DNA of 64,000 nt from Candidatus Bathyarchaeota archaeon A05DMB-2 (GTDB lineage: Archaea > Thermoproteota > Bathyarchaeia > Bathyarchaeales > Bathycorpusculaceae), in contig JAAKEZ010000002.1 in NCBI GenBank assembly GCA_018475625.1, positions 124,001 through 188,000 of the forward strand, in the 5' to 3' direction. Below are positions 44,317 to 52,168 of the stretch, piece after piece. The notes beneath the pieces were generated by a model. It saw only the letters and a list, made by a program, of their open reading frames with translations, did not search any database and was not told the origin of the DNA. Position 1 is the stretch's first letter. Every line of letters begins with the position of its first letter. The translations under genes and the position numbers were made by a program.

Positions 44317-44846
44317 TACAATTCACCAATAAAATAAGAGCACTGCTAAATATATTTAACACCTGCGTGTTTTTCATCAAATTTGGCATAAAATTTGCGA
44401 AGCTTTCTTCTATAAGGGTTGTCTACGTTATTTTTCAGTTTGTGTGTGTGCGTGCACTCTCTTTTAGTCTCTCTGTTTCTTTATAGAAATATGCTTCTTC
44501 TTTGTGATGAAATAATAGTCTCTCCGCTAACTACCTTTGCCTTATTCATCTTCGTTTATTCCTACTCTAAGCGTGTTTAGTCTCTGTTAGAGTCTCTGCA
44601 CACGCACACACTAAACTTTTTCAGCGTTTGTCTTCTTTTCCTGTTTTGCTATTGTGTCTGTTTTTTTGTTGGCTGGCTGTTCATGTTTGTTGATGTTTCT
44701 TCATTGTTTCTTTTCGGGAGTAGGCTTTGAGGAGCGGTAGGTTTTCCTCAAGCTTTTGGTGTTTCGGTTTGTGTTTATAAAGGGTTTTGTGATTCGACAT
44801 TTCTGGTCTGGGGAGAGAAGAGTGAAAGTGAAAAACGTAGGAAAAA
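44317..44846. other. Intergenic region with inverted GT-rich repeats
   Basis: 530 nt with no convincing gene. It holds GTGTGTGTGCGTGCACTCTC (44442-44461) and its approximate inverse CTGCACACGCACACACTAAAC (44596-44616), each associated with repeated AGTCTCT motifs. A TATA-like GTTTATAAAG near 44772 is the likely hsdR promoter. Confidence 0.45.
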
Positions 44847-47813
44847 TTGCAGGAGAAAGGCTGGAGATTCGTTTCTGCCGACAATTTGGAACGTGAAAGT
44901 CTTGAAGAGCCTCTGCTTACTCCTGTGCTGATTAGAGCCTTGAAACGTTTAAATGCTGACATAGGCATAGGCGACGAAGAAATAAAACAAGTCGTGAACG
45001 AGTTAAAACTTAAAACAAGCGGAGCAGAATACTGCAAACAAATCCTCAACAACATGAAAGACGGCATCCTAATAAAATTCGAAAAAGAACGCGAAGTCAA
45101 ACGGGTTAAACTCTTCGACTACGACAACATTAACAACAACGAGTTTATCGTAAGCCGCCAAGTCATCCACCAAAGCGGCGACAAACAAATCCGCAACGAC
45201 ATAATCCTATACATAAACGGCATCCCAACAGTCAACATAGAATGCAAAAACCCCACAAGCCTAACAGAAAACTGGTACACAACCTATAAGCAAATACAGG
45301 AATACCAACAAACAGTTCCAGAACCATACAAATACATCCAAATAGGCGTAGCAGCCGAACAAACAGCCCGCTATTTTTCCACAGCCCCATGGCAAAAAGA
45401 AGACGTAAAAATCCACCAGTGGCGCACCCCAGACAAACCCGACCCGTTAGACGCCCAAACAGAAATGCTAACCCCACAAACCCTACTCAACATAATACGC
45501 AACTACACTTTCTTCCGCATAGAACACGGAGCCACAACCAAAGTCATAACCCGCTACATGCAATACCAAGCAGCAGAAAAAATCTACAACCGTGTAACCG
45601 CCCACTTACAAGGAAAAACAGACAAAAACAAAGGCTTAATCTGGCACTGGCAAGGCTCAGGCAAAACGCTAACCATGATATTCGCCGCCAACAAACTCTA
45701 CAAAGACCCGCAACTTGAAAACCCAACCATATTCTTCATAGTAGACCGCGAAGAACTCCAAGAACAACTCTACCAAGAATTCACCGCCCTTTACATAACA
45801 AAACCCGAAACCGTAGACACCATAAACACCCTAAGACAAATCCTAAGGCATGACGAAAACAGAGGAAAACGCGGCATCTTCATAACCCTAATCCACAAAT
45901 TCCGCCCAGAAGAACTCACCCAACTCCAAAACGAACTCAACGCCATAAGCCAAACACAAACAACAATACAAAACCGCAAAAACGTCATCCTCTTCATAGA
46001 CGAAGCCCACCGCACCCAATACGGCATCCTCGCCTCCCAAATGAAACAAACCCTAAAAAACGCCCTCGCCTTCGCCCTAACAGGCACACCCATAGCTAAA
46101 CCAGCCAGAGACACATACCAAGAATTCAGCTACCCACCAGAAGAAACATACTTAGACAAATACTTCATAACCGACAGCATCCAAGACGGCTTCACACTTC
46201 CAATCGCCTATCAACCCCGCCTCGAAAAAGACGTCCACCTCAAAAAAGAACTCCTCGACACCTTCATACAAGTAGAATTCGAAGAAATCCCAGAAGAATA
46301 CCGAGAAAAAACCGAAGAACGCATAAAACAAAAACTCAACGCCATAAAAGTCTTCCTCGAAAACCCAGAACGCATAAAACTCGTAACCCAAGACATAGCC
46401 CAACACTTCAAAGAAAACCTCGACGGCAAATTCAAAGCATTAGTTGTAGCCGTCAACCGACTCGCATGCGTCCGCTACAAACGCGAACTCGACAAACACC
46501 TACCAAAAGAATACTCAGAAGTCGTCATGACCTTCACAAGAACCGACCCCCAAGAAATCCAAGACTACCAAAAAGAATTAACAACCCGATACCACGGCAA
46601 AGACATCGAAGACACAAGAAAACAAATAATCGACAACTACAAAGAACAAGACTATCCCAAAATCCTCATAGTAACAGACATGCTCCTCACAGGCTTCGAT
46701 GTCCCAATCCTCCAAACCATATACCTCGACAAACCACTAAAAGAACACAGACTCCTACAAGCTATAGCCCGAACAAACCGACCATACAAAGACATCAAAG
46801 AAGCAGGTCTCATAATCGACTACGTAGGCATACTAAAAGAATTCACCAAAGCCTTCGAAAACTACACCAAAGAAGACATCCAAGGCGTACTCCTCGACCT
46901 AAACACACTAACCCAAGAATTCACCCAACTCATCGACCAAACCACTGCACTCTTCCAAGACATCCCCAAAGACCAGGACGACAGACAAACCATGCTCAAA
47001 GCCTTCGAAACCATAACAACAAACGAACAAAACGCCAAAAAATTCCAACAAAACTACCGCCACCTAAGAAAACTCTTCGAACTCCTCGGAACTCAGCCAA
47101 TAAAACTCCAAAAACTCAAAGAATACACATGGCTCACACAAGTCTACGACTACTACATCCACTGGCTCAGACAAGAACGATACGAAGAATACCGATACGT
47201 CCCAAAATACTTCCCAAAAACCCTCAAATACGTCTACAAAACCACACAACTCGCAGACATAGAAAAACAATACCCAACCATCCAATTCGACGCAGACTAC
47301 CTCAAAAACCTCCAAGAAAAAATAAAAACCAAACAAGAAAAAGCCGCAAACATCCTCTTCACCCTAAACCGCTTCATCATCATAGACAAACACAGAAACC
47401 CCATATACGAAACCCTCACCCAAAAAGTCGAACGCATACTAAAACTCTGGAAAGAAAAAACCAAAGACTACGAAAAAATCTACAACCAAGCCGCCCAAAT
47501 CGTAAACGAAATCCAACAACTCCAAACCCGCCAAAAACAATTAGCTTTCACAGACCTACAATATGCAATACTCCTGACCCTCGAGCAAAAACTCCCCCAA
47601 AGCAAAGACCTCACCACAGATGTCCAAGAACTCACCAAACAGCTCCAACCACAACTATTCAAAGGATGGCAAACCCAACAAACCACAAGAAAGACCATAG
47701 AACGCGAAACCCGCAAATACCTAAGAAAATACATCAAACAACACGGCTTAAGCTTAGCAAACCTCGACGAACTCCACCAAAAAATAATGGAAAGCGTGAA
47801 AACTTATGGATGA
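44847..47813 (+). CDS. hsdR: Type I restriction enzyme HsdR-like subunit (orphan)
   Basis: A 988 aa restriction-translocation protein. The N-terminal nuclease domain shows RNDIILYINGIPTVNIECKNPT, a PD-(D/E)xK active site (ECK near residue 131). The helicase follows: Walker A in WHWQGSGKTLTM (about 266-277), the DEAH box in LFIDEAHRTQYG (about 382-393), and motif VI in EHRLLQAIARTNRPY. The C-terminal helical region contacts the methylase in type I systems. No hsdM or hsdS is in the window. Codon choice is strikingly A/C-rich (CCA, ACA, AAA, ATA), unlike the neighbours, suggesting transfer. The start is TTG, since an in-frame TAG precedes it. Confidence 0.88.
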   Translation: MQEKGWRFVSADNLERESLEEPLLTPVLIRALKRLNADIGIGDEEIKQVVNELKLKTSGAEYCKQILNNMKDGILIKFEKEREVKRVKLFDYDNINNNEFIVSRQVIHQSGDKQIRNDIILYINGIPTVNIECKNPTSLTENWYTTYKQIQEYQQTVPEPYKYIQIGVAAEQTARYFSTAPWQKEDVKIHQWRTPDKPDPLDAQTEMLTPQTLLNIIRNYTFFRIEHGATTKVITRYMQYQAAEKIYNRVTAHLQGKTDKNKGLIWHWQGSGKTLTMIFAANKLYKDPQLENPTIFFIVDREELQEQLYQEFTALYITKPETVDTINTLRQILRHDENRGKRGIFITLIHKFRPEELTQLQNELNAISQTQTTIQNRKNVILFIDEAHRTQYGILASQMKQTLKNALAFALTGTPIAKPARDTYQEFSYPPEETYLDKYFITDSIQDGFTLPIAYQPRLEKDVHLKKELLDTFIQVEFEEIPEEYREKTEERIKQKLNAIKVFLENPERIKLVTQDIAQHFKENLDGKFKALVVAVNRLACVRYKRELDKHLPKEYSEVVMTFTRTDPQEIQDYQKELTTRYHGKDIEDTRKQIIDNYKEQDYPKILIVTDMLLTGFDVPILQTIYLDKPLKEHRLLQAIARTNRPYKDIKEAGLIIDYVGILKEFTKAFENYTKEDIQGVLLDLNTLTQEFTQLIDQTTALFQDIPKDQDDRQTMLKAFETITTNEQNAKKFQQNYRHLRKLFELLGTQPIKLQKLKEYTWLTQVYDYYIHWLRQERYEEYRYVPKYFPKTLKYVYKTTQLADIEKQYPTIQFDADYLKNLQEKIKTKQEKAANILFTLNRFIIIDKHRNPIYETLTQKVERILKLWKEKTKDYEKIYNQAAQIVNEIQQLQTRQKQLAFTDLQYAILLTLEQKLPQSKDLTTDVQELTKQLQPQLFKGWQTQQTTRKTIERETRKYLRKYIKQHGLSLANLDELHQKIMESVKTYG

Positions 47814-48378
47814 ACTTGTTGAATACACGGTAGCCTACCGCAACGTAAAACACCCACGCCTCGAATACAAAACAGGCACCCTATTGTTAATATTGCCTAA
47901 GGGCTCCAAAAACGAAAAACAAACACTCGAAAAATACCAAAAATGGATACACAAGAAAGAACTCACCATCAAAAAAGCCTTAGAACAAGCCAAAACCAAA
48001 AAACTCGTCAGCAGAACAGACAAAGAACTAAGAAGCCTCATCCACACACTCGCCCAAAACTACCAAACACAACTCAACACAAAAATCAACAAAATCTACT
48101 TCAAGAAAATGAAGACAAAGTGGGCAAGCCACAGCAAAAACGGAAACCTAACCGTCAACACCCTCCTAAAATACCTGCCCCCAGACCTAATTGAATACAT
48201 AATTTATCACGAAACAACACACTCCGTAGAAAGAAAACACAATGAAAAATTCTGGAGCATCATAAATAAAAAATTCCCAGACTACCAAACCAAAGAAAAA
48301 GACCTACTAACCTACTGGTTCACAATCCAAAAGAATTTGGTCAACCTAACGTCGTCGAAAATAAGGAGTAATGTTTGA
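47806..48378 (+). CDS. YgjP/M48-type zinc metalloprotease
   Basis: A 190 aa metallopeptidase-like protein with the zinc-binding helix HETTH in IIYHETTHSVERKHNEKFW (about residues 133-151), the later Glu ligand region and the upstream KTKWASHSKNGNLTVN block typical of YgjP (COG1451). Members of this family often sit next to hsdR in type I restriction loci. It overlaps hsdR by 8 nt and shares its unusual base composition. The substrate is unknown. Confidence 0.85.
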   Translation: MDELVEYTVAYRNVKHPRLEYKTGTLLLILPKGSKNEKQTLEKYQKWIHKKELTIKKALEQAKTKKLVSRTDKELRSLIHTLAQNYQTQLNTKINKIYFKKMKTKWASHSKNGNLTVNTLLKYLPPDLIEYIIYHETTHSVERKHNEKFWSIINKKFPDYQTKEKDLLTYWFTIQKNLVNLTSSKIRSNV

Positions 48379-48428
48379 CACGGCAACTTGTCAAGAGCTA
48401 ACAAGAAGCTTCTGACAGCCAACACCAG

Positions 48429-50132
48429 TTAAGAGAGTAGCATGAAAAGTGGTGCTGGAATCGCTACAAAATCTTCACTCAGACGAGTTTCCTTGCCTCT
48501 ATAGACCAATATTCCTCTAACTCCTAACTGTGTACTCATCCTTACTACCTTCTTTACATGATCACTATCAACTTCCTCACCAGAATAAACCTCTACAGGA
48601 ACAAGCCTCCCCTTGATGTCTACCAAAAAATCTATTTCCCTACCAGACTGCGGCTTATAATAGAACATCTTTCTCTTCAACAGCCTCAAATCCTGAATCA
48701 CTTCTAAAGAGAACACCATATGAGCGACATTACTGGCCACAACCATTTCCGTCATAACCCCTCTCCAACGATCTGACATATTCAAAACCATAGAATAAGC
48801 ATCCCTATTCCCGGCGCTCATCGCCTTAAAAGCATAAAACATCAACGGATCCCAGAAATAGAATTTCCTTGGAGTTTTCACCGGCGACCTACGCCTACCG
48901 AACTCCTTCAGCTTTGCAACTTCAAGAAGCACAAACGCATCCACAAGATAGTCCAGATATTGTTTAACCGTATTATGCGAAATACCAAGCTTAAGCGCTA
49001 AGCTATTGGCACTCGTTTCCTTTATAGGAACAGTCTCATATAACCCACCAGGAGCCTCAAGCAATTCCCACAAAATATTGTAAAGCGTGTCTTCGTTCAG
49101 ACGCCATTTCATGGCATCTTTGACCGCAAGATCGATAAACTCTGAATAAACACTCGGATCAATTCTTCCCAAAGCAAGTTGTTGCCGAATCGCCAGCGGA
49201 AAACCACCCGTTAGAAGATAGTTCTCAAAATAGGCATACAACTCATCCAGATAAGCCTCAGCCATCTCCAACGCTACTGGCATTTTGCCAGCGGGTTTAG
49301 CAAGCTCCATAAAGGCTTCAAGTCTTTTCTGAACCTCCAAAAACCTCTCATTAGTAAAGAAGTCCCTTAGAGCACGTCTTCCAGCCAACTGCTCCTTATA
49401 GTATGCATATTCAGCAAACTTCATCGGAAAGAGCAACTTATCGTTGCCACCTTCCAACATTACTCCCTTTCTCAACCCAAGAACCTCAGCCCCTTTCTTA
49501 ACATCCAAACTGTGACTACCTGTAATCAACAACTTTACCCTGTTCTTTGTTAGAAGACCAGCATCAAAAAGATCCTTCACAGCCACCTGCCAATTCCGCA
49601 AACTACTAACTTCATCCAGAAAAACGTAAGCGCTTCCAGGATAGTCTCTCCTTCTGGCAAGAAAATCGCGAATTATGTTTGCTAAGCCTTCAACACCGCC
49701 CAAGCCAGCTCTATCGCACCGAATATAAACCACCTTGAGCGGATTGGCCTCCTTTGGGTGAGAAAGAGAATAAAGAAGAAGCTCTCTTAACAAAAGCTTG
49801 ACAAGTGTAGTCTTTCCAACCCGCCTTGGCCCCCTTATGCTTACAAGAACATAACCTTCTGCAGTATCAAACAGGATATTCTTTCTCAAGAGAAAAAGAA
49901 GCCTCGGCATCCATATCTCATCAATCCTCAACGCAGCACCCGCTCTTCTCTGTTGACCAAGCTCTGGATCTCGCTCCCCCATCTCCTCAGTCAAAGGTAC
50001 CCTAAGCAACTTTTCCATTTCTTCAGGCGACGTTTTCTCCACAGTTTTCACTAAACCCTCCAGGAAACTCAGGAAATCAGGTCTCCACCACCAATTATCC
50101 TCAACAACAGTTGATATTGACAAGTTTATCAT
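48429..50132 (-). CDS. AAA ATPase with DUF4143-type nuclease-like domain
   Basis: A 567 aa ATP-binding protein. The P-loop is GPRRVGKTTLVK (residues about 101-112) and Walker B is AYVFLDEVSSLRNW (about 167-180), giving an AAA_14 module. A winged-helix segment follows (LALKLGISHNTVKQYLDYLVD), then a C-terminal DUF4143-like domain resembling a PD-(D/E)xK nuclease fold (QSGREIDFLVDIKGRLVPVEV). Many archaea carry families of such proteins, whose role is unknown. The gene sits directly behind a perfect inverted-repeat operator and lies inside the element. Confidence 0.85.
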   Translation of the reverse strand: MINLSISTVVEDNWWWRPDFLSFLEGLVKTVEKTSPEEMEKLLRVPLTEEMGERDPELGQQRRAGAALRIDEIWMPRLLFLLRKNILFDTAEGYVLVSIRGPRRVGKTTLVKLLLRELLLYSLSHPKEANPLKVVYIRCDRAGLGGVEGLANIIRDFLARRRDYPGSAYVFLDEVSSLRNWQVAVKDLFDAGLLTKNRVKLLITGSHSLDVKKGAEVLGLRKGVMLEGGNDKLLFPMKFAEYAYYKEQLAGRRALRDFFTNERFLEVQKRLEAFMELAKPAGKMPVALEMAEAYLDELYAYFENYLLTGGFPLAIRQQLALGRIDPSVYSEFIDLAVKDAMKWRLNEDTLYNILWELLEAPGGLYETVPIKETSANSLALKLGISHNTVKQYLDYLVDAFVLLEVAKLKEFGRRRSPVKTPRKFYFWDPLMFYAFKAMSAGNRDAYSMVLNMSDRWRGVMTEMVVASNVAHMVFSLEVIQDLRLLKRKMFYYKPQSGREIDFLVDIKGRLVPVEVYSGEEVDSDHVKKVVRMSTQLGVRGILVYRGKETRLSEDFVAIPAPLFMLLS

Positions 50133-50135
50133 CCA

Positions 50136-50159
50136 ATCTTGTCAGTGAGTTGACAAGAT
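50136..50159 (-). promoter_or_regulatory. Inverted-repeat operator of the AAA/DUF4143 gene
   Basis: ATCTTGTCA and TGACAAGAT form a perfect 9-bp inverted repeat with a 6-nt spacer, 4-27 nt upstream of the ATG. A third half-site (TTGACAAG) lies at 50117-50124 inside the gene. The site overlaps the probable TATA (TTATATC, minus) and transcription start, so a repressor bound here would block initiation. Confidence 0.7.
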
Positions 50160-50252
50160 ATAAGCTTTTCCCACAATAACCATTATAAGAAGAAAAAGGA
50201 TAAATCAACCAGAAAAAAGGGATTTGCGGGGAACGCTTATTCTGAGTGAAAA

Positions 50253-50266
50253 TAGGCTACCCCGGC
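50253..50266. repeat. Right attachment-site repeat
   Basis: Exact 14-bp copy of TAGGCTACCCCGGC, the 5' terminus of tRNA-Met, same orientation as the copy at 42940. No other tRNA-like sequence surrounds it, as expected for the far end of an integrated element. Confidence 0.7.
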
Positions 50267-50374
50267 ACAAGCTGTTTTCCAGTTTGGAGATAGCAGCTAC
50301 TACCTGAGTTTCCCTTCTGCTTGATAAAGATTTTCGGTTGACGCATTACTTTGCGCGGCATGGTCAAAAAATGT

Positions 50375-50587
50375 TTAGGTTTCGGCTGGTTCTTGCATTA
50401 TGCAGGGTTCTTTCTTATTTGCTCTCCTGCAACTGGCTTTTAAACTGTTGAACTCGGGGCAGTCGAAACAACTTACGGCTTTTTGGTTCGCCGCTGTATC
50501 TGGTTTTGCTCTTTTTTGCGCCAATTTTCTCACGAGGTGATCCAAGAATAGTTTGCTTGACACTGTTAATTTGTTTTGCGTCTTCAA
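50375..50587 (-). CDS. Small Cys-rich hypothetical protein
   Basis: A 70 aa frame with a basic N-terminal half and a Cys-rich end (SCFDCPEFNSLKASC, then EPCIM). The motif DCPxxxSL recurs in the frame at 50878-51114. No known family is recognised and no clear Shine-Dalgarno is seen, so this is a tentative gene. Confidence 0.4.
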   Translation of the reverse strand: MKTQNKLTVSSKLFLDHLVRKLAQKRAKPDTAANQKAVSCFDCPEFNSLKASCRRANKKEPCIMQEPAET

Positions 50588-50619
50588 CCAGAAAGGGCGA
50601 CGGCTCCCCTGTAAAGCGT

Positions 50620-50763
50620 TTAGTCATCTATTATTTCAAGCATGGGTTTTCCGCAGCAGACTGGATTATTCTGCGCATGACAATCATGCGAGCGCGTGCA
50701 GTTGCAAGCTTCGTAGGCAGCTTCAACTTTTTTACCGCAGACTTTGCATTGAAACGTGGGCAC
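50620..50763 (-). CDS. 47-aa Cys-rich zinc-ribbon-like protein
   Basis: A short frame starting at GTG: PTFQCKVCGKKVEAAYEAC, then NCTRSHDCHAQ and VCCGKPMLEIIDD. It has seven Cys and two His, arranged as CxxC plus CC pairs typical of small zinc or iron-binding ribbons. The composition is clearly protein-like and the frame ends in a proper stop. It could be a small zinc-finger or rubredoxin-like domain protein; function is unknown. The Shine-Dalgarno is weak. Confidence 0.65.
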   Translation of the reverse strand: MPTFQCKVCGKKVEAAYEACNCTRSHDCHAQNNPVCCGKPMLEIIDD

Positions 50764-51454
50764 TCTTGTTCGCCGCCCAAACATGAGAGGCGAGACCCTA
50801 AAAAGCGTTGTTCTAAAGGAAGGCTACAGATACTCTTAAATCGCATAAGCTTACTTCAATTATAATTGCGCAGTCTCTTACCCATGCTTATCCCCAAGAC
50901 TGTGCAGGTTGGGGCAGTCGCTGCTTAGGCAGTTTTCTGCTGCCTCATCCTTCTGCTTACTTTTTGAAGATAATTGTGGAGAGCGTGTTTTGTGACGAAA
51001 AAGAGGGAGAGGGAAAGAGTCGTTTCGAAATTTTATGCACAGAGGCTGTGCGGATGTGTTTGACAGTGATAGCAAAGTACTCAATGCTATTCGCGTAAGT
51101 TTGAACCCTAGCACGTAGCTTCGTGGTTGAGCGGTTTCCCGCGCGTTGAAGCTCTGAGGTTTCCGGGATAGACTTTGACTCTTTCCCTCATATAATAATA
51201 GACATGAAAATTATTTAAGAATTGTGCACTGAGAAGCCATTGAGGCTAACAGGCAATCCTGAATTACCCAAAAAATAAAAGCGTTTATTTTCTGTTTTAA
51301 CCTCTGTTTTACAAGAGGTTGGAATGGCGTAAAGAGCCCATTTTTCAATTTAAAAGACGCAGTCGTTGAAGCGTTAACATCTCTTGGGGTTCCGGCGCAG
51401 TCTCCGAGGCAAGGGAATACGTAGAGAGTATGTGAGAAAGGCTTTCGCAGAGCG
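50764..51454. other. Gene-poor region right of the element
   Basis: About 690 nt with no strong gene. On the minus strand it holds a weak frame at 50878-51114, and near 51151-51200 the nonamer CCTCAGAGC with an upstream TATA-like TATTATATGAGGGA, a third copy of the shared promoter-like element. Confidence 0.4.
50878..51114 (-). CDS. Tentative small protein with C-terminal DCP motif
   Basis: A 78 aa frame whose C-terminus AENCLSSDCPNLHSLGDKHG resembles the Cys-containing segment of the small protein at 50375-50587 (CFDCPEFNSL). The N-terminal half looks non-coding, so the true gene may be shorter or absent. Reported because the motif is repeated. Confidence 0.25.
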   Translation of the reverse strand: MLGFKLTRIALSTLLSLSNTSAQPLCIKFRNDSFPLPLFRHKTRSPQLSSKSKQKDEAAENCLSSDCPNLHSLGDKHG

Positions 51455-52168
51455 CTATTTTCTTTTTCTCTCAATCTTCTCCACACCAGAAGCCGTTCCA
51501 ATATACGCAGCGTCTGCCAAGCCTATGAAAAGTCCAGTTTCAACCACTCCTGGAATCATCTTCAGCTTCCGTTCAAGCGCCTCAGCGTCATCTATAACTC
51601 CGAAAACAGCGTCGATGACTGCGTTGCCGTTGTCCGTTATCACAGGTCCCAGTTTGCCCTTTCCCTCTCGCAGAACAGCTTTCCCGCCAACCGCTTCTAT
51701 CCCGCGCTGCACCACGGCTATGGCAAACGGCAACACTTCAACTGGCACTGGATGACTGTTTTCACCGAGCGTCGCCACTTTCTTGTGCTCGTCTGCGATG
51801 ATGATGTTCTGTTTTGACGCTGAAGCCACGATTTTCTCTCGCGCCAACGCTGCGCCCATGCCCTTAATCAGGTTCAGTTTCGGGTCTATCTGGTCAGCAC
51901 CGTCAATAGTTAAGTCAACCACTGGATGCTCTTCAAGCGTGGTCGCTGGGATTCCATGCTTAACTGCCAACAGAAACGCTTGATAAGATGTTGGCACGCC
52001 AAGCACGCTTAAGTGCTCTCGCTTTGCTCTTTCGCCGAGTGCTTCTATGGCGTAAGCGGCTGTGCTGCCACTGCCCAAGCCGACGATGAAGCCGTCTTTA
52101 ACGTGCTGGACCGCCGCGTAAGCTGCTTTTTTCTTCGCCGCCTCCACCAGTTCCCGTTCAGGTTTCAA
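51455..52168 (-). CDS. rpiA: Ribose-5-phosphate isomerase A
   Basis: Interconverts ribose 5-phosphate and ribulose 5-phosphate, supplying the ribose for PRPP and so for the purine pathway. The 237 aa enzyme shows FIVGLGSGSTAAYAIEALGE, VPTSYQAFLLA, the catalytic DLTIDGADQIDPKLNLIKGMG, the REKIVASAS region, and the closing VVETGLFIGLADAAYIG. The start is TTG, overlapping the preceding coiled-coil gene by 11 nt, so the two are probably cotranscribed. Confidence 0.96.
   Translation of the reverse strand: MKPERELVEAAKKKAAYAAVQHVKDGFIVGLGSGSTAAYAIEALGERAKREHLSVLGVPTSYQAFLLAVKHGIPATTLEEHPVVDLTIDGADQIDPKLNLIKGMGAALAREKIVASASKQNIIIADEHKKVATLGENSHPVPVEVLPFAIAVVQRGIEAVGGKAVLREGKGKLGPVITDNGNAVIDAVFGVIDDAEALERKLKMIPGVVETGLFIGLADAAYIGTASGVEKIERKRK

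Larger units (their letters stand above)
42940..50266. mobile_element. Integrated element at tRNA-Met, about 7.3 kb
   Basis: The first 14 nt of the tRNA gene, TAGGCTACCCCGGC on the plus strand at 42940-42953, recur exactly and in the same orientation at 50253-50266. Between the copies lie a tyrosine integrase adjacent to the tRNA, a tautomerase-like gene, hsdR, a YgjP-type protease and an AAA/DUF4143 ATPase, with unusual base composition in hsdR. No capsid, replication or conjugation gene is visible, so it is an integrative cargo island or a decayed element. The repeat is short and the boundaries are inferred. Confidence 0.7.

Noticed and set aside
44317-44846. Possible remnants of hsdM or hsdS upstream of hsdR
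   Set aside because: No methyltransferase (NPPF-type) motif or target-recognition repeats could be read in any frame.
46466-47833. 455-codon open frame on the plus strand inside hsdR
   Set aside because: It is extremely rich in Arg, Pro, Thr and Asn, has no recognisable motif, and stays open only because of the A/C-rich codon bias of hsdR.
43009-50266. Viral or conjugative functions in the island
   Set aside because: No capsid, terminase, replication or type IV secretion gene can be seen; only integrase and cargo.
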